Origin: Streptomyces caniscabiei
Lineage (GTDB): Bacteria > Actinomycetota > Actinomycetes > Streptomycetales > Streptomycetaceae
Reading direction: 5' to 3'
NCBI RefSeq assembly: GCF_014930365.1
Contig: NZ_JABXWI010000016.1
Location: forward strand, 62,001 to 126,000
Length of the DNA stretch: 64,000 nt
The notes beneath the pieces were generated by a model that searched no databases, was not told the origin of the DNA, and was given only the letters and a program-made list of their open reading frames with translations. Every line of letters begins with the position of its first letter. Position 1 is the stretch's first letter. A program made the position numbers and the translations under genes. This document shows positions 33,552-41,843 of the stretch, piece by piece.

Positions 33552-34337
33552 GTGCCGAGCGGTGCGTATCTGCGTTATGTCGCCCTGGGCGACAGTCAGA
33601 CCGAGGGGCTCGGGGACGGTGACGACGAGCGCGGTTTGCGGGGCTGGGCGGACCGGCTCGCCGAGCGGCTCGACCGGCACCGTTCCGGCCTGTGCTACGC
33701 CAACCTCGCGGTGCGTGGCCGCAAGGCCGAGGAGGTGCGCGCCGGGCAGCTCGCCACGGCACTCGCGATGCGGCCCGACCTCGCCACCGTCGTCGCCGGG
33801 GTCAACGACGTGCTGCGCCCCCGCGTCGACCTCGACGAGGTGGCCGGCCATCTGGAGGCGATGTTCGCCGCCCTCACCGCCCAGGGCGCCACGGTCGCGA
33901 CCCTCACCTTCCCCGACGTGGGGCGCATCACCCCGCTGGCCCGCCCGATCGGCCGCCGGGTGCTCGCGCTCAACGAGCGGGTCCGCGAGGCCGCCGCCCG
34001 CCACGGCGTGGTGGTCGCGGAGACGGCCGGGCACCCCGTCGTGACCGACCCACGGCTGTGGAGCCCCGACCGGCTGCACGCGGGCCCGCTGGGGCACGCG
34101 CGCATCGCGGCCGCCGTGGCCCAGGCGCTCGACGTGCCCGGCAGCGACGACACCTGGAAGCTTCCCCTGCCCGTCGAGGAGGCCGCTGCCGCCTGGCGGG
34201 CCGTAGGCGCCGAGGTGCGCTGGGTGGGCACGTTCCTCGGCCCCTGGATCGGCCGCCGCCTGCGCGGCCGCTCCTCCGGCGACGGCCGTCAGGCCAAGAG
34301 ACCCACCCTCCTGCCGGTGACCGCGCCGACGGGATAG
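33552..34337 (+). CDS. SGNH/GDSL-family hydrolase
   Basis: 261 aa from the GTG at 33552, preceded by GAGAGG; a GTG at 33504 would add 16 poorly conserved residues. Block I is ALGDSQTEG with the catalytic Ser15; later VAGVNDVLRP (Gly/Asn oxyanion block) and SPDRLHAGPLGH supply the Asp and His. No signal peptide is seen, so it is a cytoplasmic esterase/lipase of unknown substrate. The last ~60 residues (WVGTFLGPWIGRRLRGR) are basic and amphipathic. Expression may be controlled by the 36-bp palindrome upstream. Confidence 0.88.
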   Translation: MPSGAYLRYVALGDSQTEGLGDGDDERGLRGWADRLAERLDRHRSGLCYANLAVRGRKAEEVRAGQLATALAMRPDLATVVAGVNDVLRPRVDLDEVAGHLEAMFAALTAQGATVATLTFPDVGRITPLARPIGRRVLALNERVREAAARHGVVVAETAGHPVVTDPRLWSPDRLHAGPLGHARIAAAVAQALDVPGSDDTWKLPLPVEEAAAAWRAVGAEVRWVGTFLGPWIGRRLRGRSSGDGRQAKRPTLLPVTAPTG

Positions 34338-34379
34338 ACGAGCGTGTACGGCACCGCTCCACGCGCGAGCGCGGCCTCG

Positions 34380-34961
34380 TCAGGTGCGCGAGTCCGGCCC
34401 GGCCGCCCGCTGGTCGAGTCGGCGCAGGGCCATGTCCCCCCACTGAAGGTTCTCCCGCTCCAGGGATATCCCGCGCAGCAGCGTCAGATACGGGCCGACG
34501 CGTTCGGCCTCGGCGAAGAAGGCCTCCTCGGAGCGCCCGTCGAGCAGACGCCGGCGCAGCTTCTCGTAGTGGGCGAGCTTGATGGTGGCCCACTCCATGC
34601 GCTGGGTGACGGCGGCCCGCACCGCCTCGCCGTCGCCGACGTCCACGCACTGCACCTTGACCATCAGCTCGTCCCGGATCACCGCCGGCTTCCCGGGCGG
34701 CTCGGCGGTGTAGGCGCGCACGGCCTCGCGCCCGGCCGGGGTCAGTGCGAACAGCCGCTTGTTGGGACGGCGTTCCTGCTCGACGACACGGGCCGTGACC
34801 AGCCCTTCGGCCTCCATGCGGTCCAGCTCCCGGTAGAGCTGCTGGGGAGTCGACATCCAGAAGTTGGCGACCGTCGCGTCGAACGCCTTCGCGAGGTCGT
34901 ATCCGGACGCCTCGCCCTCCAACAGCGCGGCCATCACCGCGTTCCGCAAAGCCATGCGCAC
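34380..34961 (-). CDS. PadR-family transcriptional regulator
   Basis: 193 aa. The N-terminal winged helix (ALRNAVMAALLEGEASGYDLAK, PQQLYRELDRMEAEGLV, NKRLFALTPAGREAV) is a PadR domain; the C-terminal half with long amphipathic helices (AVTQRMEWATIKLAHYEKLRRR) is the Vir-type dimerisation domain. PadR proteins are repressors released by small phenolic or lipophilic ligands. It is convergent with the SGNH hydrolase and divergent from the SnoaL-like gene, so either neighbouring promoter could be its target. ATG at 34961. Confidence 0.9.
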   Translation of the reverse strand: MRMALRNAVMAALLEGEASGYDLAKAFDATVANFWMSTPQQLYRELDRMEAEGLVTARVVEQERRPNKRLFALTPAGREAVRAYTAEPPGKPAVIRDELMVKVQCVDVGDGEAVRAAVTQRMEWATIKLAHYEKLRRRLLDGRSEEAFFAEAERVGPYLTLLRGISLERENLQWGDMALRRLDQRAAGPDSRT

Positions 34962-35112
34962 ACGCTAGCAGCGCTGTGATTAATCAACGACGTGACTGAC
35001 GGCAGCTGCCGGACATCAGCTCCGTCACCTGTGGACAGAGCCGGTTGCCCCCTCTAGTCTCCTCCTCACTTACTCAATTCCTTGTCTATGACTTTCTGTG
35101 AGAGGTGGGTTC

Positions 35113-35520
35113 ATGCACGCCTTCCGTGAGGCCGTGGAGAGCGGGGACATGGAGGCCGTCGCCGCCCTGCTGGCCGACGACGTCGTCTTCACCAGCCCGG
35201 TCGCGTTCAAGCCGTACCCGGGCAAGGCGATCACCGCCGCGATCCTGCGCGGTGTGTCCCGCGTCTTCGAGGACTTCCGGTACGTCCGCGAGATCGCCAA
35301 CCCCGACGGGCGCGACCACGCCTTCGTGTTCACCGCGACCGTCGCCGGAAAGGAGCTCCAGGGCTGCGACTTCCTGCACTTCGACGAGGACGGGAAGATC
35401 GACGAGTTCACCGTGATGGTCCGTCCGCTCTCCGCCGCCCAGGCCCTGTCGGAGGCGATGGGCGCCCAGTTCGAGCAGATCGCCCGGGAGGCGGGCGAGG
35501 GTGTCAGTGGTCGTTCGTAG
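35113..35520 (+). CDS. SnoaL-like / NTF2-fold protein
   Basis: 135 aa from ATG 35113 after the ribosome site GAGAGGTG. The pattern FREAVESGDMEAVAALLADDVVFTSP, then FEDFRYV and DFLHFDEDGKIDEFTVMVRPL, is the SnoaL_2 arrangement of a cone-shaped alpha+beta fold. Members range from polyketide cyclases to isomerases and binding proteins, so no reaction can be named. It is divergent from the PadR gene, which may control it. Confidence 0.85.
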   Translation: MHAFREAVESGDMEAVAALLADDVVFTSPVAFKPYPGKAITAAILRGVSRVFEDFRYVREIANPDGRDHAFVFTATVAGKELQGCDFLHFDEDGKIDEFTVMVRPLSAAQALSEAMGAQFEQIAREAGEGVSGRS

Positions 35521-35529
35521 GATCTCGGC

Positions 35530-36066
35530 ATGTCCGATGCCTTCACGGTCCTGTGGACCCACGACACGTGCCGTGCCCTGCGCGCGGCGGGGCGCGAGGG
35601 TCAGTGCCCGCCTGTCGCGTTCAGCGGTGCCCATTCCTCGCTCCCCGCCTGGTCGGGTGCCCGTCCCGACGACGAGGTGTACGCGCTGCATGTGAACCGG
35701 CGCGAGGTGTTCCTGGTGAGCCGCATGCGCGTGGTCGACCGGGAGCGGGGCGGCTGTTGCGGCGCCGCTCCGGCGACCTGGCGGGACTCCGGGTTCTCCG
35801 GGCACCACGACTGGGCGGCGCTCGGCGCGGGCGGCTGCGGCGCCGAGGCCGTGCACGTGGACGCCACGCCGGTGCGCTTCGACGTGCCGATACCCGGCGA
35901 CCTGCTGGGACAGCTGACCTGGCGCAACCGCCGAGGACAGACCAGAGGACTGAAGTACGTGGTGGACGGACGTCTGGAGCGGTCGGTCAGCCTCCAGGGG
36001 TTCTACCGGCTCACGCCGGAGTCGGCCGACGACCTCGCGGAGGTTCTCGCCGGCGCCGCCCGCTGA
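35530..36066 (+). CDS. Uncharacterised protein, 178 aa
   Basis: I do not recognise a family. ATG at 35530 follows the SnoaL-like stop by 9 bp, so the two are likely co-transcribed. The sequence has five cysteines (including an adjacent pair in RGGCCGAAP), a beta-rich middle (DDEVYALHVNRREVFLVSRMRV) and an ITWRN-like segment LTWRNRRGQTRGLKYV. There is no signal peptide and no membrane segment. The cysteines and His residues might bind metal, but no standard motif is present. Confidence 0.75.
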   Translation: MSDAFTVLWTHDTCRALRAAGREGQCPPVAFSGAHSSLPAWSGARPDDEVYALHVNRREVFLVSRMRVVDRERGGCCGAAPATWRDSGFSGHHDWAALGAGGCGAEAVHVDATPVRFDVPIPGDLLGQLTWRNRRGQTRGLKYVVDGRLERSVSLQGFYRLTPESADDLAEVLAGAAR

Positions 36067-36091
36067 CCCGCCCGCCGACCCCGCCCGGGCG

Positions 36092-36472
36092 TCACCCCGC
36101 TGTCGGGCCCCGCGACACCTCAGCTCGTGCGAAGCCGCTGCTCCGCTCCACCTTCGCCACATGCAGGGAGTAGTTCCGGTACCACTCGGCCCGCCCACGC
36201 TTCTGTGCCGCCTGGTGCTCCAGATCGGTACGCCACCGGGTCAGCGCGTCGGCGTCACGGAAGTAGCTGACCGTGATGCCGAGCCCGCCGGGGGTCTGCG
36301 CATGGTCCATGCCCAGATAGCCGGGGATGTCCTTCACCAACTCCTCCATGCGCGCGTTCGTCTCGGCGTAGCCGTCCTGCTCCAGCGTGCGCACCGTGGT
36401 GAACACGGCCACGTAGTAAGGGGGTTCGAAGGCCTCGACGGGCACGACAGCCGCTTCGGGGTGATCGCTCAT
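36092..36472 (-). CDS. Antibiotic biosynthesis monooxygenase (ABM)-domain protein
   Basis: 126 aa. A single dimeric alpha+beta barrel domain: YYVAVFTTVRT, then MEELVKDIPGYLGMDHAQTPGGLGITVSYFRDADALTRW and a C-terminal WYRNYSLHVAKVER. These are the features of small stress-response or quinone-forming monooxygenases without cofactor. Substrate unknown; its presence between a hypothetical gene and a GlxA-type regulator gives no pathway hint. ATG at 36472, divergent promoter not needed because the regulator lies behind it on the same strand with only 4 bp between. Confidence 0.88.
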   Translation of the reverse strand: MSDHPEAAVVPVEAFEPPYYVAVFTTVRTLEQDGYAETNARMEELVKDIPGYLGMDHAQTPGGLGITVSYFRDADALTRWRTDLEHQAAQKRGRAEWYRNYSLHVAKVERSSGFARAEVSRGPTAG

Positions 36473-36476
36473 GGCG

Positions 36477-37565
36477 CTACCGTACGGCGGAGCGCACTCC
36501 TCCGGCGCCCTCGTCGACGCCCGTGCTCCACAGGTCCGTTCGGACCCGAGGCGCCTCCCTGGCCGGCCGGACCGTACGGAAGCTTCTGCGGTAGGCCGAC
36601 GGGGAGGTGTGCATGATCTTGGTGAAGTGATGCCGGTAGGTCACCGGGGACTCGAAGCCGACGGCCGCCGAGACCTCCTCCACGGAGGCCTGCGAGGTCT
36701 CCAGCAGCGGCAGGCTCGCCCGGACCCGCTGCGAGATCAGCCAGCGGATCGGTGAGATCCCCTGGCTCCTCGCGAAGTGCCGCAGATAGCTGCGCTCGGA
36801 CATCCGTGCCTCCCGGGCCAGCGCGCCCACCGTGATCGGCGCGCCCAGGTTCTTCAGCGCCCAGGCCATGCTCCGCGAGAGCCCGTCGTCCTCGGGTGGG
36901 GCCGCCACCGACGCCTCGATGTACTGCGCCTGGTCCCCGTCCCGGTGCGGCTGGATCACCAGGCGGCGGGCCACCGTGTTGGCCAGCTCCGTCCCGAAGT
37001 CCTTGCGCACCAGGTGCAGGAAGAGATCCAGGCTGGCGGCGCTGCCCGCGCCGGTCAGGACGTCGCCCTCGTCCACGTACAGCGGATTCGGATCCACCTC
37101 CACCAGCGGGTGGCGGGTGCGCAGCAGACCGGCCCACCGCCAGTGCGTGGTGGCCCGCCGGCCGTCGAGCAGCCCGGCCGCCGCCAGCTTGTAGGCGCCG
37201 GTGCACGTGGACACGATGCGCGCACCGGCCCGGTGCGCCGCGCGCAGTTCCGCGACGAGCGCGGCGGAGGGCGGCACGTCCAGATCGGCGCTGCTGGGCA
37301 CGATGACCGTGTGGGCGGTGCGCAGCTGCCGCAGGCCGTACCGCGTGGTCAGCACGGCACCTCCGGCCAGGGGTACGGAGGCGGGCTGCTCCGCGCAGAG
37401 CCGCAGCTCGTAGCGTCCGGTCATCAGATCGCTCAGGTACGGGCCGAAGACGGCCGTGGCCATGCCGACCTCGAAGGCGCAGGTCTCGTCCGTCACCAGC
37501 ACGGCGACCCGGTGGGGAGTGTTCTTCCGCCGCTCCGCCGTCGGCTCTGTCGTCCGTTCCGTCAT
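36477..37565 (-). CDS. GlxA-family AraC-type transcriptional regulator
   Basis: 362 aa from the ATG at 37565, which has GGGAGGAGCGG upstream; a longer reading frame exists but lacks similarity. Residues ~15-190 form a DJ-1/PfpI domain (VAVLVTDETCAFEVGMA, STCTGAYKLAAAGLLDGRRATTHW with the elbow Cys) and residues ~240-340 an AraC helix-turn-helix pair (GALAREARMSERSYLRHFAR, VEEVSAAVGFESPVTYRHHF). These regulators sense a ligand through the PfpI domain. It may control the ABM gene behind it and the small divergent gene. Confidence 0.93.
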   Translation of the reverse strand: MTERTTEPTAERRKNTPHRVAVLVTDETCAFEVGMATAVFGPYLSDLMTGRYELRLCAEQPASVPLAGGAVLTTRYGLRQLRTAHTVIVPSSADLDVPPSAALVAELRAAHRAGARIVSTCTGAYKLAAAGLLDGRRATTHWRWAGLLRTRHPLVEVDPNPLYVDEGDVLTGAGSAASLDLFLHLVRKDFGTELANTVARRLVIQPHRDGDQAQYIEASVAAPPEDDGLSRSMAWALKNLGAPITVGALAREARMSERSYLRHFARSQGISPIRWLISQRVRASLPLLETSQASVEEVSAAVGFESPVTYRHHFTKIMHTSPSAYRRSFRTVRPAREAPRVRTDLWSTGVDEGAGGVRSAVR

Positions 37566-37703
37566 CTGCCGCTCCTCCCACCGCGTGACTGTCGGAGCCC
37601 TTGGCGGAATCTTAGCGAAGAGTGTCATGGCCGCCACTGGTTCGTGTCGGGTGCCCACGCGATCCTTGGTGGTGTCAGCGCGGCACAGAGAGGTGGAGAC
37701 GCG

Positions 37704-37826
37704 ATGTACGCACTGGGTATCGCCTTCAAGCGCTTCTTCCACGACGTGGTGTACGGCATCGACGCGGCCCATGCGATCCGTCATGGCCTGCGGCCGGCGC
37801 CCCCGCCCGCGCACTGGAAGCACTGA
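37704..37826 (+). CDS. Small basic peptide, 40 aa
   Basis: ATG at 37704 follows GAGAGGTGGAGAC. The product starts MYALGIAFKRFFHDVVYGID and ends in a Pro/His-rich tail, with an amphipathic aromatic helix in between. It is too short for family assignment, but the ribosome site, codon bias and isolation between a divergent regulator and a convergent exporter support a real gene. It could act at the membrane surface; this is a guess. Confidence 0.6.
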   Translation: MYALGIAFKRFFHDVVYGIDAAHAIRHGLRPAPPPAHWKH

Positions 37827-37847
37827 CCGGCCGGCCGGGCGCCGGAG

Positions 37848-38744
37848 TCACTCCCGGCCGGGCGCGAGGGTGTTGCCGATGGAGGCGAGCACGACCGCCG
37901 CGATCCCGGCGATCTGCCAGGCGGAGACGGCCTGGCCGAGGATCAGCAGCCCGAGGAGCGCGGCGACGGCGGGCTCCAGGCTCATCAGGATCGAGAAGCC
38001 CTGCGCCGGCATACGGCGCAGGGCGTCGTTCTGGAGCGAGTAGGACACGACCTCGCACAGCAGGGCGACACCGAGACAGCCCAGGAGCACCCACGGGTCG
38101 AGCAGCCGCGTGCCGGACGTGGCCAGGGCCGTGGGCAGCGTCAGGAGGGCGGCCCACGCGGTCGCCACCGTCAGCCAACGCCCGTTGTCGGTCCGGCGGC
38201 CGAGGGCCGAGGAGACGAGGATGTAGCCGCCCCAGGTCACCGCCGCCCCGGTGGCGAGCAGCACTCCGGCGGTGCTCACCGGCCCCTTCGTGTCGGCGAG
38301 CGCGGTGAGACAGACCCCGACGGCGGCCAGCCCCGCCCACAGCAGCCCGCGTGGCCGCAACGTGGAGAACAGGGCGATGGCCAGCGGGCCGGTGAACTCT
38401 ATGGTGACGGCCACACCCAACGGCAGCCGGTCGACGGCCGCGTAGAACGCCAGGTGGTGCAGGGCCAGCAGCGTCCCGATGAGCAGGACCAGCCCGAGCG
38501 TCGCACGGTCGCGCACCGTGTGCGGGGACACCCGCATGACGACCGCCAGCACCACGGCCGCGAACAGGAGCCGCAGGGCCACCACGCCCGCCACACCGGC
38601 GAGGGGGAAGAGCAGCTTGGCGAGGGCGGCGCCCAACTCCAGGGCGACGATGCCGCCGAGCACCATCAGGGTGGGCGGCACCCCCCGCCCCGGCGCGGCG
38701 TCCGACATCGCCGTGGGCCGCCTCTCCCGCGGTCCTCCCCTCAT
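37848..38744 (-). CDS. EamA/DMT-family transporter
   Basis: 298 aa from the ATG at 38744, which overlaps the preceding stop by ATGA; a second ATG at 38708 (286 aa) has its own GGGAGAGG and is equally possible. About ten hydrophobic segments in two EamA repeats are visible, with the signatures IEFTGPLAIALF and LEPAVAALLGLLILGQ. Drug/metabolite transporters of this type export amino acids, nucleosides or small metabolites. As the last gene of a minus-strand operon with a Rossmann protein, aspartate decarboxylase and a ThDP decarboxylase, it is a candidate product or intermediate exporter. Confidence 0.9.
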   Translation of the reverse strand: MRGGPRERRPTAMSDAAPGRGVPPTLMVLGGIVALELGAALAKLLFPLAGVAGVVALRLLFAAVVLAVVMRVSPHTVRDRATLGLVLLIGTLLALHHLAFYAAVDRLPLGVAVTIEFTGPLAIALFSTLRPRGLLWAGLAAVGVCLTALADTKGPVSTAGVLLATGAAVTWGGYILVSSALGRRTDNGRWLTVATAWAALLTLPTALATSGTRLLDPWVLLGCLGVALLCEVVSYSLQNDALRRMPAQGFSILMSLEPAVAALLGLLILGQAVSAWQIAGIAAVVLASIGNTLAPGRE

Positions 38745-39826
38745 GCGGAGGACCGTGACGGCAGGTTCCGCAGCCGTGCCCTCAGCGCGAGCATCCGCGC
38801 ACACCTCGCTCGTACGTCGGTGACATGGAACGGGCCCAGGAGGTCCGGGAGTTCCTCGTCGGTCTCCGGGTCGCCCTCCGCCGTGAAGCGGACGCCGCCG
38901 TCCGGCCCGACCTGGGCGCCGTCCCGTGCGGCCCAGCGCCGGTTGAGCGCCACGGCGCGCTCCCGGGACACGCCCGGGGGCAGGTCGAGGTGGACACGGC
39001 CCGAGGAGATCCGCACGGGGTAGCCGCCGGGCAGCCCCGAGGGCCCGGGGAGGTCGGCGCGCGTGTCGCGCCCGTCGAGGAGGTGTCCCAGGAGAAGGGC
39101 CGTGGCGTGGCCGCCCACCGCGTTGAGTTCGGATCGCGGTGTGTCGCGCTGGGCGCGCAGCGCCTCGGTGACGTCCGGCACGGCTGTTCCGTCGAGCCAG
39201 GCCAGTGCCTCCTCGTCGGGGTGGTCCGGTGTGTGCAGATGCACGTGATGAGCCAGCACGCGCAAGGAGCCCGGCGCTCGCTCCGCGCGCAGGGCGCTCC
39301 GCAGCGACGCGGCGATCGTCATGACGTTGCCGGTGCCGCAGAACACCGGGACGCCGAGCGCGTCCAGCACCGGATTGACCGCGTCGGGGAAGCAGGCGTT
39401 CACCAGCAGCGCCCCGGGGCTCACTTCGGCGATCGCCTCGCCCAGGGTGAGGGCGTGCACCGCCTGCAGCGGCAGGGTCACCCCGAATCCGGCCCGGGCC
39501 ACGAGATCGCTCCACGCCGAGGGAGCGCGGGTCCCTTCCCACGGCGACTGGTGCGAGGCGCAGTTGAGGACGACGGCGGGCCGGACGCGTGCCAGCACGG
39601 CACGGAACACCTCGGCGGAGTACTCCGGCGCCGGCAGCGCCCGGAACTCCACTCCGGTGCCGCTCAGCGCGGCGCGGGTGTTCGCGACGTAGCAGACCTC
39701 CGCCGCGTTGCGCGGTGTGCCCGACAGCAGTGTCACGGTGCATCTCTCGGCGACCGTGGCGAGGGACGAGCAGATCGCCCGGGTGAGCGATCCGACTCCG
39801 ACGATCAGGATGTCGCGACTGGGCAA
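38741..39826 (-). CDS. Rossmann-fold protein, paralogue of the 61.2-kb protein
   Basis: 361 aa from TTG 39826, which has GAAGGA six bases ahead; a GTG at 39853 is the alternative. The N-terminus DILIVGVGSLTRAICSSLA is a nucleotide-binding fold. The central LVNACFPDAVNPVLDALGVP, GTGNVMTI and the later GLPGGYPVR recur in the protein at 61228-62394, so the two are homologous although strongly diverged. Overall architecture recalls saccharopine- or opine-type dehydrogenases, but I cannot name the substrate. The end overlaps the exporter start. It is separated from panD by a hairpin. Confidence 0.8.
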   Translation of the reverse strand: MPSRDILIVGVGSLTRAICSSLATVAERCTVTLLSGTPRNAAEVCYVANTRAALSGTGVEFRALPAPEYSAEVFRAVLARVRPAVVLNCASHQSPWEGTRAPSAWSDLVARAGFGVTLPLQAVHALTLGEAIAEVSPGALLVNACFPDAVNPVLDALGVPVFCGTGNVMTIAASLRSALRAERAPGSLRVLAHHVHLHTPDHPDEEALAWLDGTAVPDVTEALRAQRDTPRSELNAVGGHATALLLGHLLDGRDTRADLPGPSGLPGGYPVRISSGRVHLDLPPGVSRERAVALNRRWAARDGAQVGPDGGVRFTAEGDPETDEELPDLLGPFHVTDVRARCARMLALRARLRNLPSRSSA

Positions 39827-39863
39827 GGCAGTTCCTTCGGGGTCGGCCCGCACCTGGGCGGGC

Positions 39864-39903
39864 GCGGGCCCCGGACCCGCGTCGAACGGGGTCCGGGGCC
39901 CGC
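39864..39903 (-). terminator. 15-bp hairpin between panD and the Rossmann gene
   Basis: GCGGGCCCCGGACCC (39864-39878) pairs perfectly with 39889-39903 around a 10-base loop. It lies directly behind the panD stop on the minus strand and 38 bp before the next start, so it probably terminates or attenuates the panD transcript. Confidence 0.8.
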
Positions 39904-39913
39904 ACGGCGGTCC

Positions 39914-40363
39914 CTACCGTGCGGCGGGGTGCGGAGCGGAGGGGTGCGGTTCCTTCAGCCGGTCGCCGCGGAAGGTGCCCGTTCCCTCGGGAGCGGCGGC
40001 CGGGTCGGTGCCCTCGTGAATGATCTTGTTCGTGCCGTCGACGAACAGGACCCGGGGCTCGTGCGTCTTGGTCTCCTCCTCGGTGACGCTGGCGTACGCC
40101 ATGATGATCACGAGGTCACCGGGCAGCGCGAGCCGGGTGGTGGGGCCGTTGATCCCGACGACACCGCTGCCGCGGGGGCCCGGGAGGGCGTAGGTCGTCC
40201 AGCGCGCCCCGTTGTTGAGGACGACGACGTCCACCTTCTCGTGCGGCAGGATGTCCGCCTTCTCCATGAGGTCCGGATCGAGGGTGATCGAGCCGATGTA
40301 GTGCAGGTCCGCCTGGGTCACGGTCGCCCGGTGGATCTTGGACTTCAGCAGTTCACGCTTCAC
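39914..40363 (-). CDS. panD: Aspartate 1-decarboxylase proenzyme
   Basis: 149 aa. The processing site is Gly24-Ser25 in ADLHYIGSITLD; Ser25 becomes the pyruvoyl group after self-cleavage. Lys9 in KSKIHRATVTQ, TTYAL with the catalytic Tyr, and NGPTTRLALPGDLVIIMAYA are all conserved. The C-terminal ~25 residues (KEPHPSAPHPAAR) are a variable tail. It makes beta-alanine from aspartate. Its place inside a specialised operon rather than beside panB/panC suggests that beta-alanine, or a derivative, is used by this pathway. ATG at 40363 with GAAGGAGTTG upstream. Confidence 0.95.
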   Translation of the reverse strand: MKRELLKSKIHRATVTQADLHYIGSITLDPDLMEKADILPHEKVDVVVLNNGARWTTYALPGPRGSGVVGINGPTTRLALPGDLVIIMAYASVTEEETKTHEPRVLFVDGTNKIIHEGTDPAAAPEGTGTFRGDRLKEPHPSAPHPAAR

Positions 40364-40463
40364 GGGTCGTCAACTCCTTCTTCGGTTCTGGCCTGAGGGG
40401 TTCCTCGTCGAACTGGTTCTCGTCGGGCCGGTCTTCGTCGGGCTGCTCCTCGGTGGACCGCTC

Positions 40464-41843
40464 TCAGCGGGTGGCCTCGGAGACCAGCCGGACCATGTGC
40501 GGGGCGTCGGTCACCACCTGCACCTGATCCGGTCGTACGCCTTCGTGCGTGGGCCGGTGGTAGACCCCGGAGCCGTGGACCACGATGTCGTCGAAGTCGT
40601 CGGCCAGCTTCCGGTCGACGGCGTTGAAGACCCCGGTGAGCGCCATGACCAGCGACCATTCCCCGAGGGTGCGCGGGTCGTCGGGCAGCTCACAGGCCGT
40701 GCCGCGCAGCCGGTGCCGGACCTCGCCGTAGCGGGCCAGGCACTCCTGGAGCGACACGATGACGCCCGAGCCGCCGTGCGCCTTCATCAGCCCGGTCATC
40801 TCGGGCGCGGTCGGGGGCTCCTTGGTGTAGAACGTGGGCTCCAGGTTCTCCCGCGCGGACCAGGTGGTCCGGGGGAAGTGGGGCGAGGCGTCCTGCTCCA
40901 GCAGTCCGCTGCGGCTGTTGTGCCGGTACTCGACGCGGGGCTCCTCGCCCGTCCGGGCGCGCAGGAAGTGCCGCACCATGTCGCTCGTCTCGGAGTGCTG
41001 CACCAGCAGGAAGCCCGGCTGACGCACCGGCAGGCCCAGGCCCGCCAGCAGGTCGAGGCCGCGCTGGTAGCCGAGGAGTCCGTAGGCGCTGGACACCGAG
41101 TGGGCGTGCAGCCGGCGGCCGGGGTCGCCACCGAACTCGTACTCGAAGAAGGCCCGGCAGCAGTCCGCGGCCTGGTAGTTGGCGATGTTCAGGGACTGCC
41201 AGACCCGCCACGGCCCGCGCCCGGGGGCGGACATGACGCGGGTGAACTCCGCGCCGATCCTCTTCACCGCGGCCGGCTCGGCGCCGTCGTACACCATCAG
41301 CGGGTTCAGCCGCCGCAGCTCGTCGGAGTCGAGCAGCGGGTCGTGGCGGAACTTGTAGAGCGTCCCGCGCGGGGTCAGCGTCACGATGCGCAGTTCGTCG
41401 GGACCCGCCAGCCCCAGCCGGAGCGCCCGCCCGACCGCGTCCCGCAGGGCGATCGCCTTGTTCCCCGACGACGGCGTGAAGAGCAGGACGGGTTCGCCGG
41501 TGCTTCGGATGTGGTGGACGGCCCGCGCCACCATCAGCAGCGAGGCGGGTGTCTTGCCGGTGCGGGTCGCCGGATTCCCCGTCAGATCGAGGAGCGTCAG
41601 CCGTTTGTCGCCGTAGTCGTCGAGCCCGGTCCACGAGGCCCGCGCGACGTCGAAGAACTCCTCCCAGGTGTCGCTCAGCTCCGGGTAGTCGAACGCCGGG
41701 GCGAAGGCGTCGCCGGACACCGTCTCGCGCAGCCTGTCGGAGACCAGCCGGATCCCGCGGTAGTACCGCACGATCAGACTGTCCGACGAGGTGGTCCGGA
41801 TCTCCGAGTCGAACATCGCGTCCGACGTGAGGGCGGTCGTCAT
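40464..41843 (-). CDS. Fold-type-II PLP-like enzyme (threonine/cysteate synthase-like), function unknown
   Basis: 459 aa. DLTGNPATRTGKTPAS (candidate PLP lysine Lys97) and FTPSSGNKAIAL (phosphate-binding SSGN at 125-128) resemble threonine synthase, cysteate synthase and related beta-replacement enzymes. The remainder (HSVSSAYGLLGYQRGLDLL, HSETSDMVRHFLR) is unlike any member I can name. The ATG at 41843 overlaps the decarboxylase beta gene by ATGA, so the two are tightly coupled. If it forms cysteate from phosphoserine and sulfite, the adjacent ThDP enzyme could decarboxylate the derived sulfopyruvate. That is a hypothesis. Confidence in the fold is moderate, in the reaction low. Confidence 0.65.
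   Translation of the reverse strand: MTTALTSDAMFDSEIRTTSSDSLIVRYYRGIRLVSDRLRETVSGDAFAPAFDYPELSDTWEEFFDVARASWTGLDDYGDKRLTLLDLTGNPATRTGKTPASLLMVARAVHHIRSTGEPVLLFTPSSGNKAIALRDAVGRALRLGLAGPDELRIVTLTPRGTLYKFRHDPLLDSDELRRLNPLMVYDGAEPAAVKRIGAEFTRVMSAPGRGPWRVWQSLNIANYQAADCCRAFFEYEFGGDPGRRLHAHSVSSAYGLLGYQRGLDLLAGLGLPVRQPGFLLVQHSETSDMVRHFLRARTGEEPRVEYRHNSRSGLLEQDASPHFPRTTWSARENLEPTFYTKEPPTAPEMTGLMKAHGGSGVIVSLQECLARYGEVRHRLRGTACELPDDPRTLGEWSLVMALTGVFNAVDRKLADDFDDIVVHGSGVYHRPTHEGVRPDQVQVVTDAPHMVRLVSEATR

Noticed and set aside
37848..39905. Single 685-codon minus-strand frame spanning the exporter and the Rossmann gene
   Set aside because: Only its last ~298 codons encode the transporter; the first part is a shadow of the Rossmann protein, which is intact in another frame.
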